Positions 17,409 to 26,917 of a stretch of 64,000 bases of DNA are shown one piece after another. The notes below the pieces were generated by a model. The model was not told where the DNA came from, ran no database searches, and saw only the letters and a list, made by a program, of their open reading frames with translations. The stretch is taken from the NCBI GenBank assembly GCA_031267575.1, contig JAIRYN010000047.1, forward strand, positions 109,817-173,816, read 5' to 3'. Positions within the stretch are counted from its first letter, which is position 1; each line of letters begins with the position of its first letter. The position numbers and the translations under genes were made by a program. The DNA is from Synergistaceae bacterium. GTDB lineage: Bacteria; Synergistota; Synergistia; Synergistales; Aminobacteriaceae.

Positions 17409-17517
17409 ACATAAAAATCCTCCAGACAAGTTTGCGTGGAAGTCGCAATGGCGTTTTCAACTAGGAAACGCATCCTCCGCATTTCGACCATTATAATGGA
17501 ATCAGGAGGTGGCGTTC
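17409..17517. promoter_or_regulatory. Divergent promoter region galT / hydantoinase
   Basis: This 109-bp gap must carry both promoters. A TATAAT at 17492-17497 lies only about 20 bp before the hydantoinase start codon and is preceded by no convincing -35, so its role is unclear. The ribosome binding sites of both genes are strong (GGAGGA and AGGAGGT). Confidence 0.4.
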
Positions 17518-18873
17518 ATGTATGACCTTGTTTTGAAGAGTGGAACCTTGGTGACGTCCGAGGACATTTTCGAGGGCGATCTGGCAATTCGTGACGGAAA
17601 GATCGTGGCGATAGGACAAGAGTTGGACGCGGGTGAAAGCCGCTGCCTGGACTTGGTAGAAAAAATCGTACTGCCTGGGGCAATCGATCCTCACGTGCAC
17701 TTGTCGCTCTCCGTGGGAGGAACGTGCTCCTGCGACGATTTCGAAACGGGAACGAAAGCTGCGGCCTCGGGTGGGGTTACCACAATCATCGACTTCACCG
17801 TAGGCAGCCGCGAATCGACAATGCCGGACGACCTGGAGAACCGTTTAAAGACCGCGCGGGGTTCTATCGTGGACTATGCTTTTCACGCCGAGGTGGTGGG
17901 CTGGACACCCGCGCGTCTGGATGAGATGCGCGAAGTGTCGGAGATGGGGGTGCGCAGTTTCAAATTTTTTACCGCCTATGGGGCATCAGGGCGGCGCACC
18001 GATAACGGCCCCTTGCTGGAATCCATGCAACTCTTGGCCGAGATCGACGGGTTGGCCGTGGTTCACGCCGAGGACGAGAGCGTTATTCAGACACTTCTCG
18101 ACCAAATGACCGACGAAGAAAAATCACACATGACCGCCCTGGGACTCTCCCGCCCCGACGTCTGCGAGGCCAGCGCCATCAACTCCGTCGCCTGGTTGGC
18201 CCAGTGCGCCGGCGCGCGCGTTCACATCATGCACCTGAGTTCTCAAATGGGCTTAGAGGAACTTTTGAAAGCTCGGAGAGACGGGGCCGAGATTACGGCG
18301 GAAACCTGCCCTCAATATTTGTTGCTGACCGACGAAGTTTACAAGAAAGAGGACGCGCGTTTTTTTTCCGCCGCTCCCGCTTTGCGGACCATCACCGACC
18401 AACAAGCTCTGTGGCGCGCCCTTTCCAAAAAAGACCTGGCTTTTCTCACCACCGACCACTGCCCTTTCACGCGGGAGCAAAAAACGTGGCAAGGGCGCTT
18501 CGATCATCTGCCCTACGGGCTTTCCGGCGTGGAACTGATGTTGCCTCTGGCCTATTCCGAGGGAGTCATGAAGGGACGGTTTTCCTTGAGCGACCTGGCG
18601 GAGTTAACCTCGACGGCGGCTGCGAAGCTCTATGGCCTTTACCCCCAGAAGGGAAGTCTTTTGCCGGGAGCAGACGCCGACGTAGCTGTCATCGACCCGA
18701 AGGCCGAGTGGACGGTGACGGCGTCCGAACTCCGCTCCAACTGCGATTTCTCCCCTTACGAGGGATTGTCTTTGCGGGGGAAGGTCTGCGCGACGCTTTC
18801 CAGGGGAGAACTGATCTATCGGGACGGAGAATTTACGGGGCATCCGGGGCGAGGCCGATTTCTCGCGCGGTGA
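17518..18873 (+). CDS. Dihydropyrimidinase / D-hydantoinase
   Basis: This cyclic-amide hydrolase (451 residues) opens dihydropyrimidine or hydantoin rings. The amidohydrolase metal ligands are all present: IDPHVHLS, the lysine of SFKFFTAYG (carboxylated bridge), VVHAED, HIMHLSS and TTDHCPF. The ATG at 17518 follows AGGAGGT; an in-frame GTG three codons earlier overlaps that site. It is followed after 1 nt by a small membrane protein, suggesting an operon. With the adenine deaminase and M20 hydrolase elsewhere in the window it fits scavenging of nitrogenous rings and peptides. Confidence 0.92.
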   Translation: MYDLVLKSGTLVTSEDIFEGDLAIRDGKIVAIGQELDAGESRCLDLVEKIVLPGAIDPHVHLSLSVGGTCSCDDFETGTKAAASGGVTTIIDFTVGSRESTMPDDLENRLKTARGSIVDYAFHAEVVGWTPARLDEMREVSEMGVRSFKFFTAYGASGRRTDNGPLLESMQLLAEIDGLAVVHAEDESVIQTLLDQMTDEEKSHMTALGLSRPDVCEASAINSVAWLAQCAGARVHIMHLSSQMGLEELLKARRDGAEITAETCPQYLLLTDEVYKKEDARFFSAAPALRTITDQQALWRALSKKDLAFLTTDHCPFTREQKTWQGRFDHLPYGLSGVELMLPLAYSEGVMKGRFSLSDLAELTSTAAAKLYGLYPQKGSLLPGADADVAVIDPKAEWTVTASELRSNCDFSPYEGLSLRGKVCATLSRGELIYRDGEFTGHPGRGRFLAR

Positions 18874-18874
18874 T

Positions 18875-19360
18875 GTGGCGATGACTTGGAGAAAAGTGGC
18901 TAATGGCCTGTTGTTCTGCGCCGGAATGTTGGCTGGTTTCGTGGCCGGGCACCTTTTCTATTTCGAACGGTACATGCCGGGATGCGCCATGTTCACCCTG
19001 ACTGCCCTGTTTTTGTTTTATGCCTTGACCAACCTACACATCGGCGCGGAATATGCGGAATATGACGAAGAATTTTCCTCAACCGAGGAGCTGGACGACT
19101 TACGAAAAACTTTGGCCAACCTGGCGCTGATGGTGGCCCAAAACGCCATCGACGGCGCAAAAAACATCGGTCGCGCCATGCCTCCCACGCCGGCGGAACT
19201 CACCAGGCTGGAGGACGACCTGATGCCTCTTCTGATTGACCTGCAATCTGATCGCAAGGGGCGGGAACATATCATGCAGGAGCTCGACAAACTGCGGACG
19301 CGTTCCCGCCAAAGCGAGGGACGCCGCGCTTTAAGCGACAAGAGTTTTCGCGGACGGTAA
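18875..19360 (+). CDS. Small membrane protein of unknown function, coupled to hydantoinase
   Basis: No family was recognised. The 161 residues begin with two hydrophobic segments (LLFCAGMLAGFVAGHLFYF and MFTLTALFLFYALTNLHI). They continue with a charged, mostly helical tail of about 100 residues (EELDDLRKTLANLALMV, then LTRLEDDLMPLLIDL). This suggests an inner-membrane hairpin with a cytoplasmic helical domain. It begins at GTG 18875, right after the hydantoinase stop, with an ATG two codons later as an alternative. Translational coupling suggests shared regulation, not necessarily shared function. Confidence 0.65.
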   Translation: MAMTWRKVANGLLFCAGMLAGFVAGHLFYFERYMPGCAMFTLTALFLFYALTNLHIGAEYAEYDEEFSSTEELDDLRKTLANLALMVAQNAIDGAKNIGRAMPPTPAELTRLEDDLMPLLIDLQSDRKGREHIMQELDKLRTRSRQSEGRRALSDKSFRGR

Positions 19361-19373
19361 CTCGACGCGATTT

Positions 19374-19862
19374 TCAGTTCTTTACAAATTCCGCGCCGCG
19401 TTTTTGCATAACCTCCAAGTGAGACAGCCTCAGCACCACCGAGGCTTCCTCCCCTTGGTTATCCAGTTCCACCGTTCCGACGGCCTCGACCCAATCGTCT
19501 TGTTTAGGGGCGGGGTCGCCGTCAAAAAGAACCTGGAACCCGGCTACTCCGTCGTTGCCGCAACAACCAGGACCATAACGAATCACGTAGCGAAAAGTTT
19601 GGGTAACCTCATCGTCCAGTTTGTCCGTGTATTCCTCGTAAATGCCCTCCAGCTTCACCATCCGTCCCAGGTATTCGTCTGGGTTGAGGTAGATGTCGTT
19701 ACACTGCTGAATGAACATCTTCTCCCGGATCTCGAAAATTTTTGGGTTTTCCGCGCTTTGTTCTGGGGTGGAGGCGAAGAGCGCTTGGTTGGGAAACGTG
19801 AGCGCCATAAAAGCGACTCCCACAAGCGCGATGAACAGCTCTTTTTTCGGTACGTACTTCAT
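19374..19862 (-). CDS. Exported protein of unknown function with OB-like CCG domain
   Basis: The 162-residue product has an N-terminal signal sequence (KKELFIALVGVAFMALTF, with cleavage probably near QALFAS). The mature part has the pattern YLGRMVKLEGIYEEY, YGPGCCGNDGVAGFQVLF and DWVEAVGTVEL, which is reminiscent of the C-terminal OB-like domain of the DUF1980/YcgQ group. That relationship is a pattern impression only. The ATG at 19862 (MKYVPKKEL) is preferred over the one at 19874, because AAAGGA lies at a usable distance only from the former. It is convergent with the preceding membrane-protein gene. Confidence 0.6.
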   Translation of the reverse strand: MKYVPKKELFIALVGVAFMALTFPNQALFASTPEQSAENPKIFEIREKMFIQQCNDIYLNPDEYLGRMVKLEGIYEEYTDKLDDEVTQTFRYVIRYGPGCCGNDGVAGFQVLFDGDPAPKQDDWVEAVGTVELDNQGEEASVVLRLSHLEVMQKRGAEFVKN

Positions 19863-19874
19863 GAATATAACCAT

Positions 19875-20017
19875 TCCTTTCGCTACGCTCAGGCACAGAA
19901 CATGATGAAACGTACAGAGAGTGCGCTTAAGCGCTTATTTTGATATTATGCTGTTCGAGACACAGACACACTACAAAGCACGTGGAGGTGAGTGGGCATA
20001 GTGAGTGGGCACATTAA
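19875..20017. other. Intergenic region with GCGCTTAAGCGC palindrome
   Basis: The region upstream of the exported protein gene includes the perfect 12-bp palindrome GCGCTTAAGCGC at 19923-19934 and a TATTATG-like -10 region close to it. It presumably holds that gene's promoter. No gene is seen. Confidence 0.35.
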
Positions 20018-20360
20018 CATATTCCCACGATTAAAGTTATGGGATTCTAAAATAGACAAAGACAGCCGACTGAAACCGGTCTTACGTCTTCTCCTTTAAG
20101 AGTGGATGCCCCCATAAGAGTGGATGCCCCTACTCTGAGAATATTTACAGCCACATTAATAGCCCGGTCGTGTCCGCTCCGCATCTCACCGCATCTCACG
20201 TTGATAAGCTATTAAAGGAGTTTAACATGAAAGTAGACATATGACAAGAAACCAAATACAAAACAAACGCCGCCAACGGTAGCGGTGGCGGTGCGATTCT
20301 CATCCAGTCTCATCCAACAACGGCTGAAGTCGTTGGCTTTCTCATCGCTTTATCGTAAAA
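20018..20360 (-). mobile_element. IS200/IS605-derived non-autonomous element (copy 2)
   Basis: In inverted orientation this is the same structure as the element at 7.46 kb: left end (from TTTACGATAAAGCGAT at 20360 inward), the same fusion of the tnpA start region to the tnpB C-terminus, and a right-end hairpin (CCCACGATTAAAGTTATGGG, partly degraded). Its interior carries two further short tandem duplications (a 17-nt one around 20098-20130 and a 10-nt one around 20190-20209). The tnpB remainder has lost its frame. Confidence 0.78.
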
Positions 20361-20524
20361 ACAGTATCCTGCTAAAACCCTACACAAATGTGTAATAGTC
20401 CAGATTTTTCCCTCTTCATCTTTCCCTCTTTCCCTACTTTAGGTTCATAATTAGCAAAGTTAGAAGCAACCTCCTTTATTTTTTTGTAGTACGCCTCATC
20501 GTTTCTACCTTGTTCCCTCCCTCT
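20361..20524. other. Gap without recognisable gene
   Basis: The sequence is pyrimidine-rich and AT-rich, downstream of the J-protein gene. It contains no ORF, tRNA or convincing terminator. Confidence 0.4.
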
Positions 20525-21538
20525 CTATTGTAGATCATCTGACAGAAGGGCCTTGGCCCATACGCGCACGGCTGCGTTGGGGTGGGCAAGATGAGTCTTC
20601 AGGCGCTCACGCGCCCATTCTGGGCAGGGAATGGAACGTTGTTTCATAAGGTTGAGCAAAGAGACAAGTATAACGGGTTCCTCCCGTACCAGAAGAAAGC
20701 GTAAGGTGGAGGGTGAAACAAAGGACTCTTGAGGCCACTGCCGCAGGATCAAGGCAACGCCCTTGGGGGCGGCTTTCTGGATGTATCGCTCCAGAAGGTC
20801 TTGATCCGCTTCTCGCGAGCCTGAGAGGCGCAATAAATAGACTAACAGCAACTCAGGCATCTCTGAGGCCTTGTTCACCAGATGTTTGGCCAAGGTTCTG
20901 TGATTTTCCAGATTTAAGGGGAGTAAAGAGACCAAACGGGCTGTTTTTTCGTCGATCTCCCAATTTTGCAACAGACTAAGAACCGCATCCAGAAGTTCGC
21001 GGCGATTGACCAACGTCCCCAGCCGAGAAAGGGCAAGGTGACGCACTTGGGGAATTCCGCTGGAAAGGCGAAGTGTCAAGTCCTGGGTGCTGCAACTCCG
21101 GGTTTCCTGCTCGACACGGACCAAGAGGTCTTCCAGAGCCTGTTCAGCGGAGCTCAAAATCGCCTCCACAGAGGCCTCCCGCGAGCGATGAACCTGTTCC
21201 TCCGCTTCTCGCTCCGTTTCTTTTCTACGGTCTTCCTCTAGGTGTTCTTGTACCTGTCTCTTGCGACGCCAGCTTCCCTTCCACTTCCAGCCGGACACCT
21301 TCGGTGCGGAGGGAACCTCGCTCCGTACCTCTTCGTTAAGCTCGTCTTGACTTAGATTTTTGAGAAATGTATAAGCTCCGGTGATCTGCTCGAATTTACG
21401 CGCACCCTGTTTGCCCACCACGTCCGGGTGACAGGTTCGCGCAAGACGGCGAAACGCTGCTCGGATTTCCGAGGACGTGGCATCTGGTGGCAAGCCTAAA
21501 ATCTGTAAATTATGCGCTACTTTAACCGAAATACCCAT
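20525..21538 (-). CDS. J-domain protein with helical-repeat C-terminus
   Basis: An N-terminal J domain (about residues 6-60: LGLPPDATSSEIRAAFRRLA, then CHPDVVG with the essential HPD) is followed by a charged coiled segment and about 200 residues of Leu-rich helices that look like HEAT-type repeats. It is not DnaJ proper, having no Gly/Phe or zinc-finger region. It directly follows the Hsp70-like gene, so it is probably that chaperone's dedicated cochaperone. The start is uncertain: the ATG at 21538 gives MGISVKVAHNLQILGL. A TTG at 21571 would add 11 residues. Confidence 0.75.
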   Translation of the reverse strand: MGISVKVAHNLQILGLPPDATSSEIRAAFRRLARTCHPDVVGKQGARKFEQITGAYTFLKNLSQDELNEEVRSEVPSAPKVSGWKWKGSWRRKRQVQEHLEEDRRKETEREAEEQVHRSREASVEAILSSAEQALEDLLVRVEQETRSCSTQDLTLRLSSGIPQVRHLALSRLGTLVNRRELLDAVLSLLQNWEIDEKTARLVSLLPLNLENHRTLAKHLVNKASEMPELLLVYLLRLSGSREADQDLLERYIQKAAPKGVALILRQWPQESFVSPSTLRFLLVREEPVILVSLLNLMKQRSIPCPEWARERLKTHLAHPNAAVRVWAKALLSDDLQ

Positions 21539-21583
21539 CCGTTTATCCCGTGCCCCCGATGGCTTCGCCAATTACAATCCCCA

Positions 21584-23155
21584 TTAGGATAGCGCAACTT
21601 CCAGATTTTTGACAACTGTCTCTAGAATCTCTAGCGAGGAGTCCTCGTCTTCTACATCCTCGATACAGCGCACCAGACGGTGAAGTCTGTCCAAATGCGA
21701 AGGTGAAAGAAGGATCTCCAGGGAAGTCAGGCGTAATTTCAACGCGCGAATCCGTTGCCGGGAGGAAAAATCTGAGGTCGCCTCCATATTCTCGTTCTTG
21801 GGTGAAAGAGGCGTTTCCGCAAGCGCGTTTTTGTGTTTTACGCTGAAACTGATCGAGCCTGCGGCGGAAAGGACACAGCGGAGTTCGACCTCCAAACCCT
21901 CCGTGACCTCCAACTCCAAGAGAGAGAGAACCGTTCGCTCTTCCTGGGCGTCGCCCCGCATGTCGGCTAGTTTCTGAAAAACGGGTACCTCCATCTGTCC
22001 TGATCGGAGCGGCACAAAAGTCGTCCGAGCCGTGAAGGGCACGGGTGTTCCGGCTGGAATCAAGATCTCCGGAGCGCCGTCCCGCAAAAAACCGATGTCC
22101 CCGGACAGCACGTCCAGTAGCAGCCGCTTCTTTCCCCCCTGAGTGTAGAGCGCTGCCCCCGTCGCGATGGACTCCTCCGCACAGAGGCTCAAGCGCTCAG
22201 GATGCGTCACCTCTTTCTCCAGTATCTCGCGCAAAAGAGGCATACGGCTAGACCCTCCCACAAATAACAGGTGTTCCGGCTTGTATTGTTCCCACATCTT
22301 CTGCACCACGTGCACGATACGCCTGATCGAAAAACGAACCATGCGCTCCAGGTCTTCCCGCTCGATCCGAAGACTGGGGTAACTGAAACTTCCTTTGCCC
22401 ATAGCCGGAGGTGTCCAATCGCAACTTCGGCTAGAGGAAAGGGTGATTTTGATCGCCTCCGCCTCCAAGATCAACGTGCGCCAACGTGGGTCATCAGCGG
22501 GCAAAGCGCCGAATCCTAATCGCTCCTTCAGCCACTCCGCCAAAGCGAGGTCAAAATCGTAGCCGCCGATTCTGGCGCTACCCACGCTCTCCAAAACCTG
22601 CCACACCCCGCCTTCGCTTTCCACGACGGAGACGTCCACTGTTCCAGCGCCGAAGTCCAATATCAAAAAACGTCCCTCGCGCCCAAAAGCCAACGCCGCC
22701 GCCGTCGGCTCGGCTACAGTGCGGACATCCCTCAGGCCCGCCTCCTCAGCGGCCTGGGTCATGGCCTTTCTTTGAGAGAGAGAAAAACCGGCGGGGACGG
22801 CCAACACGCAGGAGGAGACAAACTGCCCTAAAAAAGCCTCGGCATCCTCTCGCAGGACACCGAGCAGTGGCGTCAGCAGGTTCTCCGCCTTATAGATCTT
22901 TCCGCCGCAGAAAGCGCGAAAGTCTCCGCCCACCTTACGTTTGAGGTCCCACCAAACGGGAGAGGGTTTTCGAAGGGATAGGCGCACGGCATCTTCCCCC
23001 ACGATCCAACCTTCATCCCACCCTACCACGGACGGAGTGGACGCGCGTCCCCATCGGTTGGGAATCACCACTGGACGGTCCCCGTCCAAGACGGCACAGA
23101 GGGCGTTTCGCGTTCCCAAGTCTATCCCGATCGTCACGTTGCGATTAGCCTCCAT
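21584..23155 (-). CDS. Divergent Hsp70-family chaperone
   Basis: The 523-residue protein has the Hsp70 ATPase signatures: TIGIDLGTRNALCAVLDG (phosphate 1), AEPTAAALAFG, LILDFGAGTVDVSVVE (phosphate 2) and LLFVGGSSRMPLLREIL (adenosine). A beta-rich substrate domain with VLSGDIGFL and PAGTPVPF follows. The helical lid is short and ends in an unusual coiled tail, so this is an HscC-like or stand-alone Hsp70 and not DnaK. The ATG at 23155 (MEANRNVTIGID) overlaps the mtaB 3' end by 11 bp. It is paired with a J-protein gene immediately downstream. Confidence 0.85.
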   Translation of the reverse strand: MEANRNVTIGIDLGTRNALCAVLDGDRPVVIPNRWGRASTPSVVGWDEGWIVGEDAVRLSLRKPSPVWWDLKRKVGGDFRAFCGGKIYKAENLLTPLLGVLREDAEAFLGQFVSSCVLAVPAGFSLSQRKAMTQAAEEAGLRDVRTVAEPTAAALAFGREGRFLILDFGAGTVDVSVVESEGGVWQVLESVGSARIGGYDFDLALAEWLKERLGFGALPADDPRWRTLILEAEAIKITLSSSRSCDWTPPAMGKGSFSYPSLRIEREDLERMVRFSIRRIVHVVQKMWEQYKPEHLLFVGGSSRMPLLREILEKEVTHPERLSLCAEESIATGAALYTQGGKKRLLLDVLSGDIGFLRDGAPEILIPAGTPVPFTARTTFVPLRSGQMEVPVFQKLADMRGDAQEERTVLSLLELEVTEGLEVELRCVLSAAGSISFSVKHKNALAETPLSPKNENMEATSDFSSRQRIRALKLRLTSLEILLSPSHLDRLHRLVRCIEDVEDEDSSLEILETVVKNLEVALS

Positions 23156-24581
23156 CACTTCGACCCCCCGCTTCTCCCCACAGCTCGCCATTTAATTCTC
23201 CATTTACGCAACCCGTTATGCGAACCTGAATTTCCCGTCCCGCTTGCCTCAACACACCCCTTTCCTCTAGGACGACGGCAATGAAGTGTCGCGTATAACC
23301 TAATGCGACCTTTGAGCCCAATGCTGCCTTTACCATCGTCATTCCGGACTCTCCCGCGCCTTCTACCAGGACGGAGAGGTCACGTCCCACAAAGTGGGAG
23401 GCATAGCGCGTCAGAAGTTCTTCCCCCAGAGTCAAGGCGACCGACATCCTCTCAGAGGCGACCCGCGGAGGCACACGGCCGGGAAAAGCGGCCGCTGCCG
23501 TTCCTCGGCGAGGCGAATAAGGGAAAACATGAACACGCCCTAATTTTACTCGTCCCATCAGAGCGAGGGTGTTGCGAAAAGCCTCTTCGCTTTCGCCGGG
23601 GAACCCCACCAGAATGTCGCTGCTGATGTGCAAATCCTCGCCCAACTTCTTCCGAGCCCGCTCGCAGATCCGGGCAAAGTCATCCGCTCCATACCCGCGC
23701 CTCATCAGAGCGAGAACTTCGTCATCGCCACTCTGCAAGGGCAGATGCAGGTGTGGGCAGAAAACAGGAGAATCTGCCAGGGCTTCCAGAAGATCATCGT
23801 TCAAGGCGAAAGGCTCCAATGAACCCAAACGCAGCCGCGTCAGATCCGGCACGCGAGAAACGCGGCGCACTAATTCGGCCAAAACCGTCCCACTGTCCCG
23901 CCCGTACATTCCCAAGTGGATACCCGTCAGAACGATTTCCCCACATCCGGCTGCCGTTACGCGCCGCGCTTCCTCTAAAGCATCCTCCAGGGGACGGCTG
24001 ATCGAACGCCCTCGTAAAAAAGGAATGACACAGTACGAGCAAAAGTGGTCACATCCCTCCTGTACCTTCAAGAAAGCTCGAGTACGAAGAATAGGATGAT
24101 CCAGCTTCAAAGGGTCCCAGCAGCTGGCCGGGCTTTCCGTTATATCTCCCCTCATGTCGACAAAGTCCGGTGCCTCTAGCGCGGCCTCCAACGCATCGGG
24201 CAGGGCACTTTTTCGGCGATTTCCTGCGAGTATGTCAATGCCCAAATCACGGGCTTCCGTCGCGTCTAATCCTTGCGCCCAGCAGCCGCACACGACCACG
24301 ACCCCGCCTTTTCCCACCTCTCGCCTTGCCCTGCGGACCGCTTGACGACATTTTTTGTCTGCTACGGATGTGACCGAACAACTGATAATGATGGCGACAC
24401 TGCACCCCTGCGGTCTGTCCGCGATCCGAGCTCCACGAGCGGCCAACTCCCCCGCCAGAGCATCTCCATCGTAGAGGTTCGACCGGCAGCCCAGAACGCA
24501 CACCCAGACCTTTAGACCACGAAGACCCACGTCGAGGGGTGTTTCCCGCTCCGTCAAGTTCTTCTCGCCACGCAGCCCCAC
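23145..24581 (-). CDS. mtaB: tRNA t6A37 methylthiotransferase MtaB
   Basis: This radical-SAM methylthiotransferase (478 residues) converts t6A37 to ms2t6A in ANN-decoding tRNAs. The N-terminal UPF0004 domain binds an auxiliary cluster through cysteines in VLGCRSN, SCSV and CGCW. The radical SAM motif is CDHFCSYC, followed by IPFLRGRSISRP, and a C-terminal TRAM-like region. It starts at GTG 24581, overlapping the end of prmA by 28 bp. The order prmA-mtaB is common in bacteria, which supports both names. Confidence 0.9.
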   Translation of the reverse strand: MGLRGEKNLTERETPLDVGLRGLKVWVCVLGCRSNLYDGDALAGELAARGARIADRPQGCSVAIIISCSVTSVADKKCRQAVRRARREVGKGGVVVVCGCWAQGLDATEARDLGIDILAGNRRKSALPDALEAALEAPDFVDMRGDITESPASCWDPLKLDHPILRTRAFLKVQEGCDHFCSYCVIPFLRGRSISRPLEDALEEARRVTAAGCGEIVLTGIHLGMYGRDSGTVLAELVRRVSRVPDLTRLRLGSLEPFALNDDLLEALADSPVFCPHLHLPLQSGDDEVLALMRRGYGADDFARICERARKKLGEDLHISSDILVGFPGESEEAFRNTLALMGRVKLGRVHVFPYSPRRGTAAAAFPGRVPPRVASERMSVALTLGEELLTRYASHFVGRDLSVLVEGAGESGMTMVKAALGSKVALGYTRHFIAVVLEERGVLRQAGREIQVRITGCVNGELNGELWGEAGGRSDGG

Positions 24582-25453
24582 CAGTCCTCTTGCGTCAACT
24601 CGGCCAAAAGAGACAGCTTTGCCGCGACAAGGGCGGACAGGAAGGAGGGACGCTCCGACACCGTCATTCCTGTGAAGATCGTTATCCCCGATGGGTTCAA
24701 CACGCGGGGCACATCCTTCAGAAGCCTCAGGTTCGGATCCAGAAGGATGTTGGCCATCAGAACATCGGCTCGGCTCTCCAGACCCTCCACAAGGTTTCCG
24801 GTTTGCAGGTTACAAGCGCTGGAGGGCAGTCCGTTCAGGTCCATATTGCGGCGCGCCTCGGAGATCGCCGTGGGGTCAATGTCGCGGGCCGTGGCCTTGA
24901 GTGCGCCCAGCTTCAATGCCGCGATAAAGAGCACCCCTGATCCCGTCCCCACATCCATCACCGTGTCGCCGGCTTTGATGAAACGCTCCACCAAAGAAAG
25001 AGCGATCTGAGTGCTCTCGTGGTAGCCCGTGCCGAAGGCCGAGCCAGGGTAAATATAGAGGGGCGTTTTCCCGGCGGGCTCTTTTCCTCTGTGCCAGGGG
25101 GCCATAACCACGAGGTTCACGCCCACGGAAAAAGGCGGAAAGGCATCCAGATGTTGTTTTTGCCAATCCTGGTTTTCAACCTTGGCGTGAGAACGAACGC
25201 GAACACCAGGAAAATTCGGTAACAACGCGTCTAGGACAGAAAGCCAATGAAAGAGGTCTTGCGAGCTGAGATAGGTCCCCCGCAGAACCATCTTCTCTTT
25301 TTCTCCGAAGATTTCCGCCCCGATGCTTCCAGAAAGGTCCGCCACCGTAGAGAGGGTCTCCTCTACTTCTGCTTCCGCCCCCTCCGCCTCTAGCTCTATG
25401 CTCCACCAGAAATTGCTGTCGTCCGCTTTTTCCGAAAGTCCCAAGAGATTCAC
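24554..25453 (-). CDS. prmA: Ribosomal protein L11 methyltransferase
   Basis: PrmA methylates ribosomal protein L11 at several amino groups. The 299-residue protein has the N-terminal substrate-recognition domain, the PrmA signature GSAFGTGYHESTQIAL and the SAM site VMDVGTGSGVLFIAAL. NILLDPNLRL takes the place of the usual NIL-A/L motif. The start is a GTG at 25453. It heads a minus-strand run prmA-mtaB-Hsp70-J protein with overlapping or tightly spaced junctions. Confidence 0.92.
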   Translation of the reverse strand: MNLLGLSEKADDSNFWWSIELEAEGAEAEVEETLSTVADLSGSIGAEIFGEKEKMVLRGTYLSSQDLFHWLSVLDALLPNFPGVRVRSHAKVENQDWQKQHLDAFPPFSVGVNLVVMAPWHRGKEPAGKTPLYIYPGSAFGTGYHESTQIALSLVERFIKAGDTVMDVGTGSGVLFIAALKLGALKATARDIDPTAISEARRNMDLNGLPSSACNLQTGNLVEGLESRADVLMANILLDPNLRLLKDVPRVLNPSGITIFTGMTVSERPSFLSALVAAKLSLLAELTQEDWWGCVARRT

Positions 25454-25513
25454 CCTTCCAACGACGCGTTTTTCACAGTTTTAATTGCGGTCGCGCGTAC
25501 AACCATTTAAATT

Positions 25514-26917
25514 TTACATCGTTTTCAATTTTGTGTCGTAAGCGCGTTTCATCAGAACGGCGCACAACATCAGAGTCACCGCCTCGGTGGCGGGGAACGC
25601 CCACCATATGACGTTCACAACACCTGTGAAAGACAACAACCACGCGATGGGTAACAGCAAGAACAACTGCCGGGATGTAGCCACGAACAGACTGTATAAA
25701 CCGTTACCGAGGGCCTGAAAAACCGACAGGAAGATGATGCAAAACGCCGCGAATAGGTAGTGGAGGCTGATGATCCGCAAGGCAGGGACGCCCAGGTTAA
25801 ACATGTCCTCGGTGGCGTTGAACATCATGAGCAATTTGTCCGGGAAGATCTGAAAAACCGCCGTGCCCAACGTCATGATACCTAATGCGTACATCAGGCT
25901 CAACTTAATCGTTTCGATGATGCGCTCTTTTTTCCGAGCCCCCAGGTTGTAGGCTAGGATAGGCACCATCCCGTTGTTCAGTCCAAAAATCGGCATGAAT
26001 ACGAAACTTTGGAGTTTGAAATAGACGCCGAACACCGCCGCCGCCGTGGCCGTGAAGGAAATCAGAATGCTGTTGAGCCCATAGGTCATAACCGACCCCA
26101 GAGAACTCATCAAAATAGAAGGGAAGCCCACAACGTAGATTTTCTTTACGATTTCGATACTGGGTCGGAATCCTTTCAGCGAAAACTCAATCTCTTTGTT
26201 TTTCCGGAGGTTGAAGTAAAGGGCGAGACAAGCGCCTGTGGTCTGCCCAATAACCGTGGCGAGAGCGGCCCCAGCCACCCCCATTTTTGGAAACCCCAGT
26301 AGGCCGAAAATCATGATGGGGTCCAGGATAATATTGGTAAGAGCTCCGACCGTCTGAGAAATCATTGAATAAAAAGTCTTTCCAGTGGACATCAGCAATC
26401 GTTCCAAGGTGATTTGATTGAATGCCCCAAATGAAAAAATGCAAATAACGGACAGGTATTCTTCTCCGTATTGCACGATCTCCGGGATGTCGGTTTGAGC
26501 GCGAAAAAACGTTTTGACACCGAAAAAACCAAACAGAGTAAAGAGGGCGCAACTCACCCACGCCAGGAAAATGCCGTTCATGGCCGTTTTATTGACGACA
26601 TCGAAATTTTTCTCCCCAAGGCTTTTCGAGAGAAAGGCGTTGACGCCCACGCCGGTTCCGACGGCAACTCCGATAGTCAGCATCTGAATGGGAAACGCCA
26701 ACGACACGCCAGTCAGAGCGTTTTCCCCCATTTGCGCGACAAAAATACTATCCACTACATTGTAAAGGGCCTGCACCAACATGGCGGCCACCATCGGGAT
26801 CGACATGGAGAGCAGAAGTCTGTGAATGGACATCACGCCCATTTTGTTCTCTGGGTGTCCTCTGGAGGTTTGAATATTCTTGCCGTTTTGGGGCATTGTT
26901 ACACTATCGTTTTTCAT
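25514..26917 (-). CDS. MATE-family multidrug efflux transporter
   Basis: The 467-residue protein is predicted to have twelve membrane segments and the MATE duplication. Near the start MVAAMLVQALYNVVDSIFVAQMGENALTGVSLAFP is the classic first-helix pattern, repeated in degenerate form in the second half. Transport of drugs or metabolites by Na+ or H+ antiport is inferred from the family. The ORF continues upstream to 27163, but the ATG at 26917 follows CGAAGGAGCG and begins MKNDSVTMPQ ahead of the first helix. The upstream extension reads through repeats and is not coding. Confidence 0.9.
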   Translation of the reverse strand: MKNDSVTMPQNGKNIQTSRGHPENKMGVMSIHRLLLSMSIPMVAAMLVQALYNVVDSIFVAQMGENALTGVSLAFPIQMLTIGVAVGTGVGVNAFLSKSLGEKNFDVVNKTAMNGIFLAWVSCALFTLFGFFGVKTFFRAQTDIPEIVQYGEEYLSVICIFSFGAFNQITLERLLMSTGKTFYSMISQTVGALTNIILDPIMIFGLLGFPKMGVAGAALATVIGQTTGACLALYFNLRKNKEIEFSLKGFRPSIEIVKKIYVVGFPSILMSSLGSVMTYGLNSILISFTATAAAVFGVYFKLQSFVFMPIFGLNNGMVPILAYNLGARKKERIIETIKLSLMYALGIMTLGTAVFQIFPDKLLMMFNATEDMFNLGVPALRIISLHYLFAAFCIIFLSVFQALGNGLYSLFVATSRQLFLLLPIAWLLSFTGVVNVIWWAFPATEAVTLMLCAVLMKRAYDTKLKTM

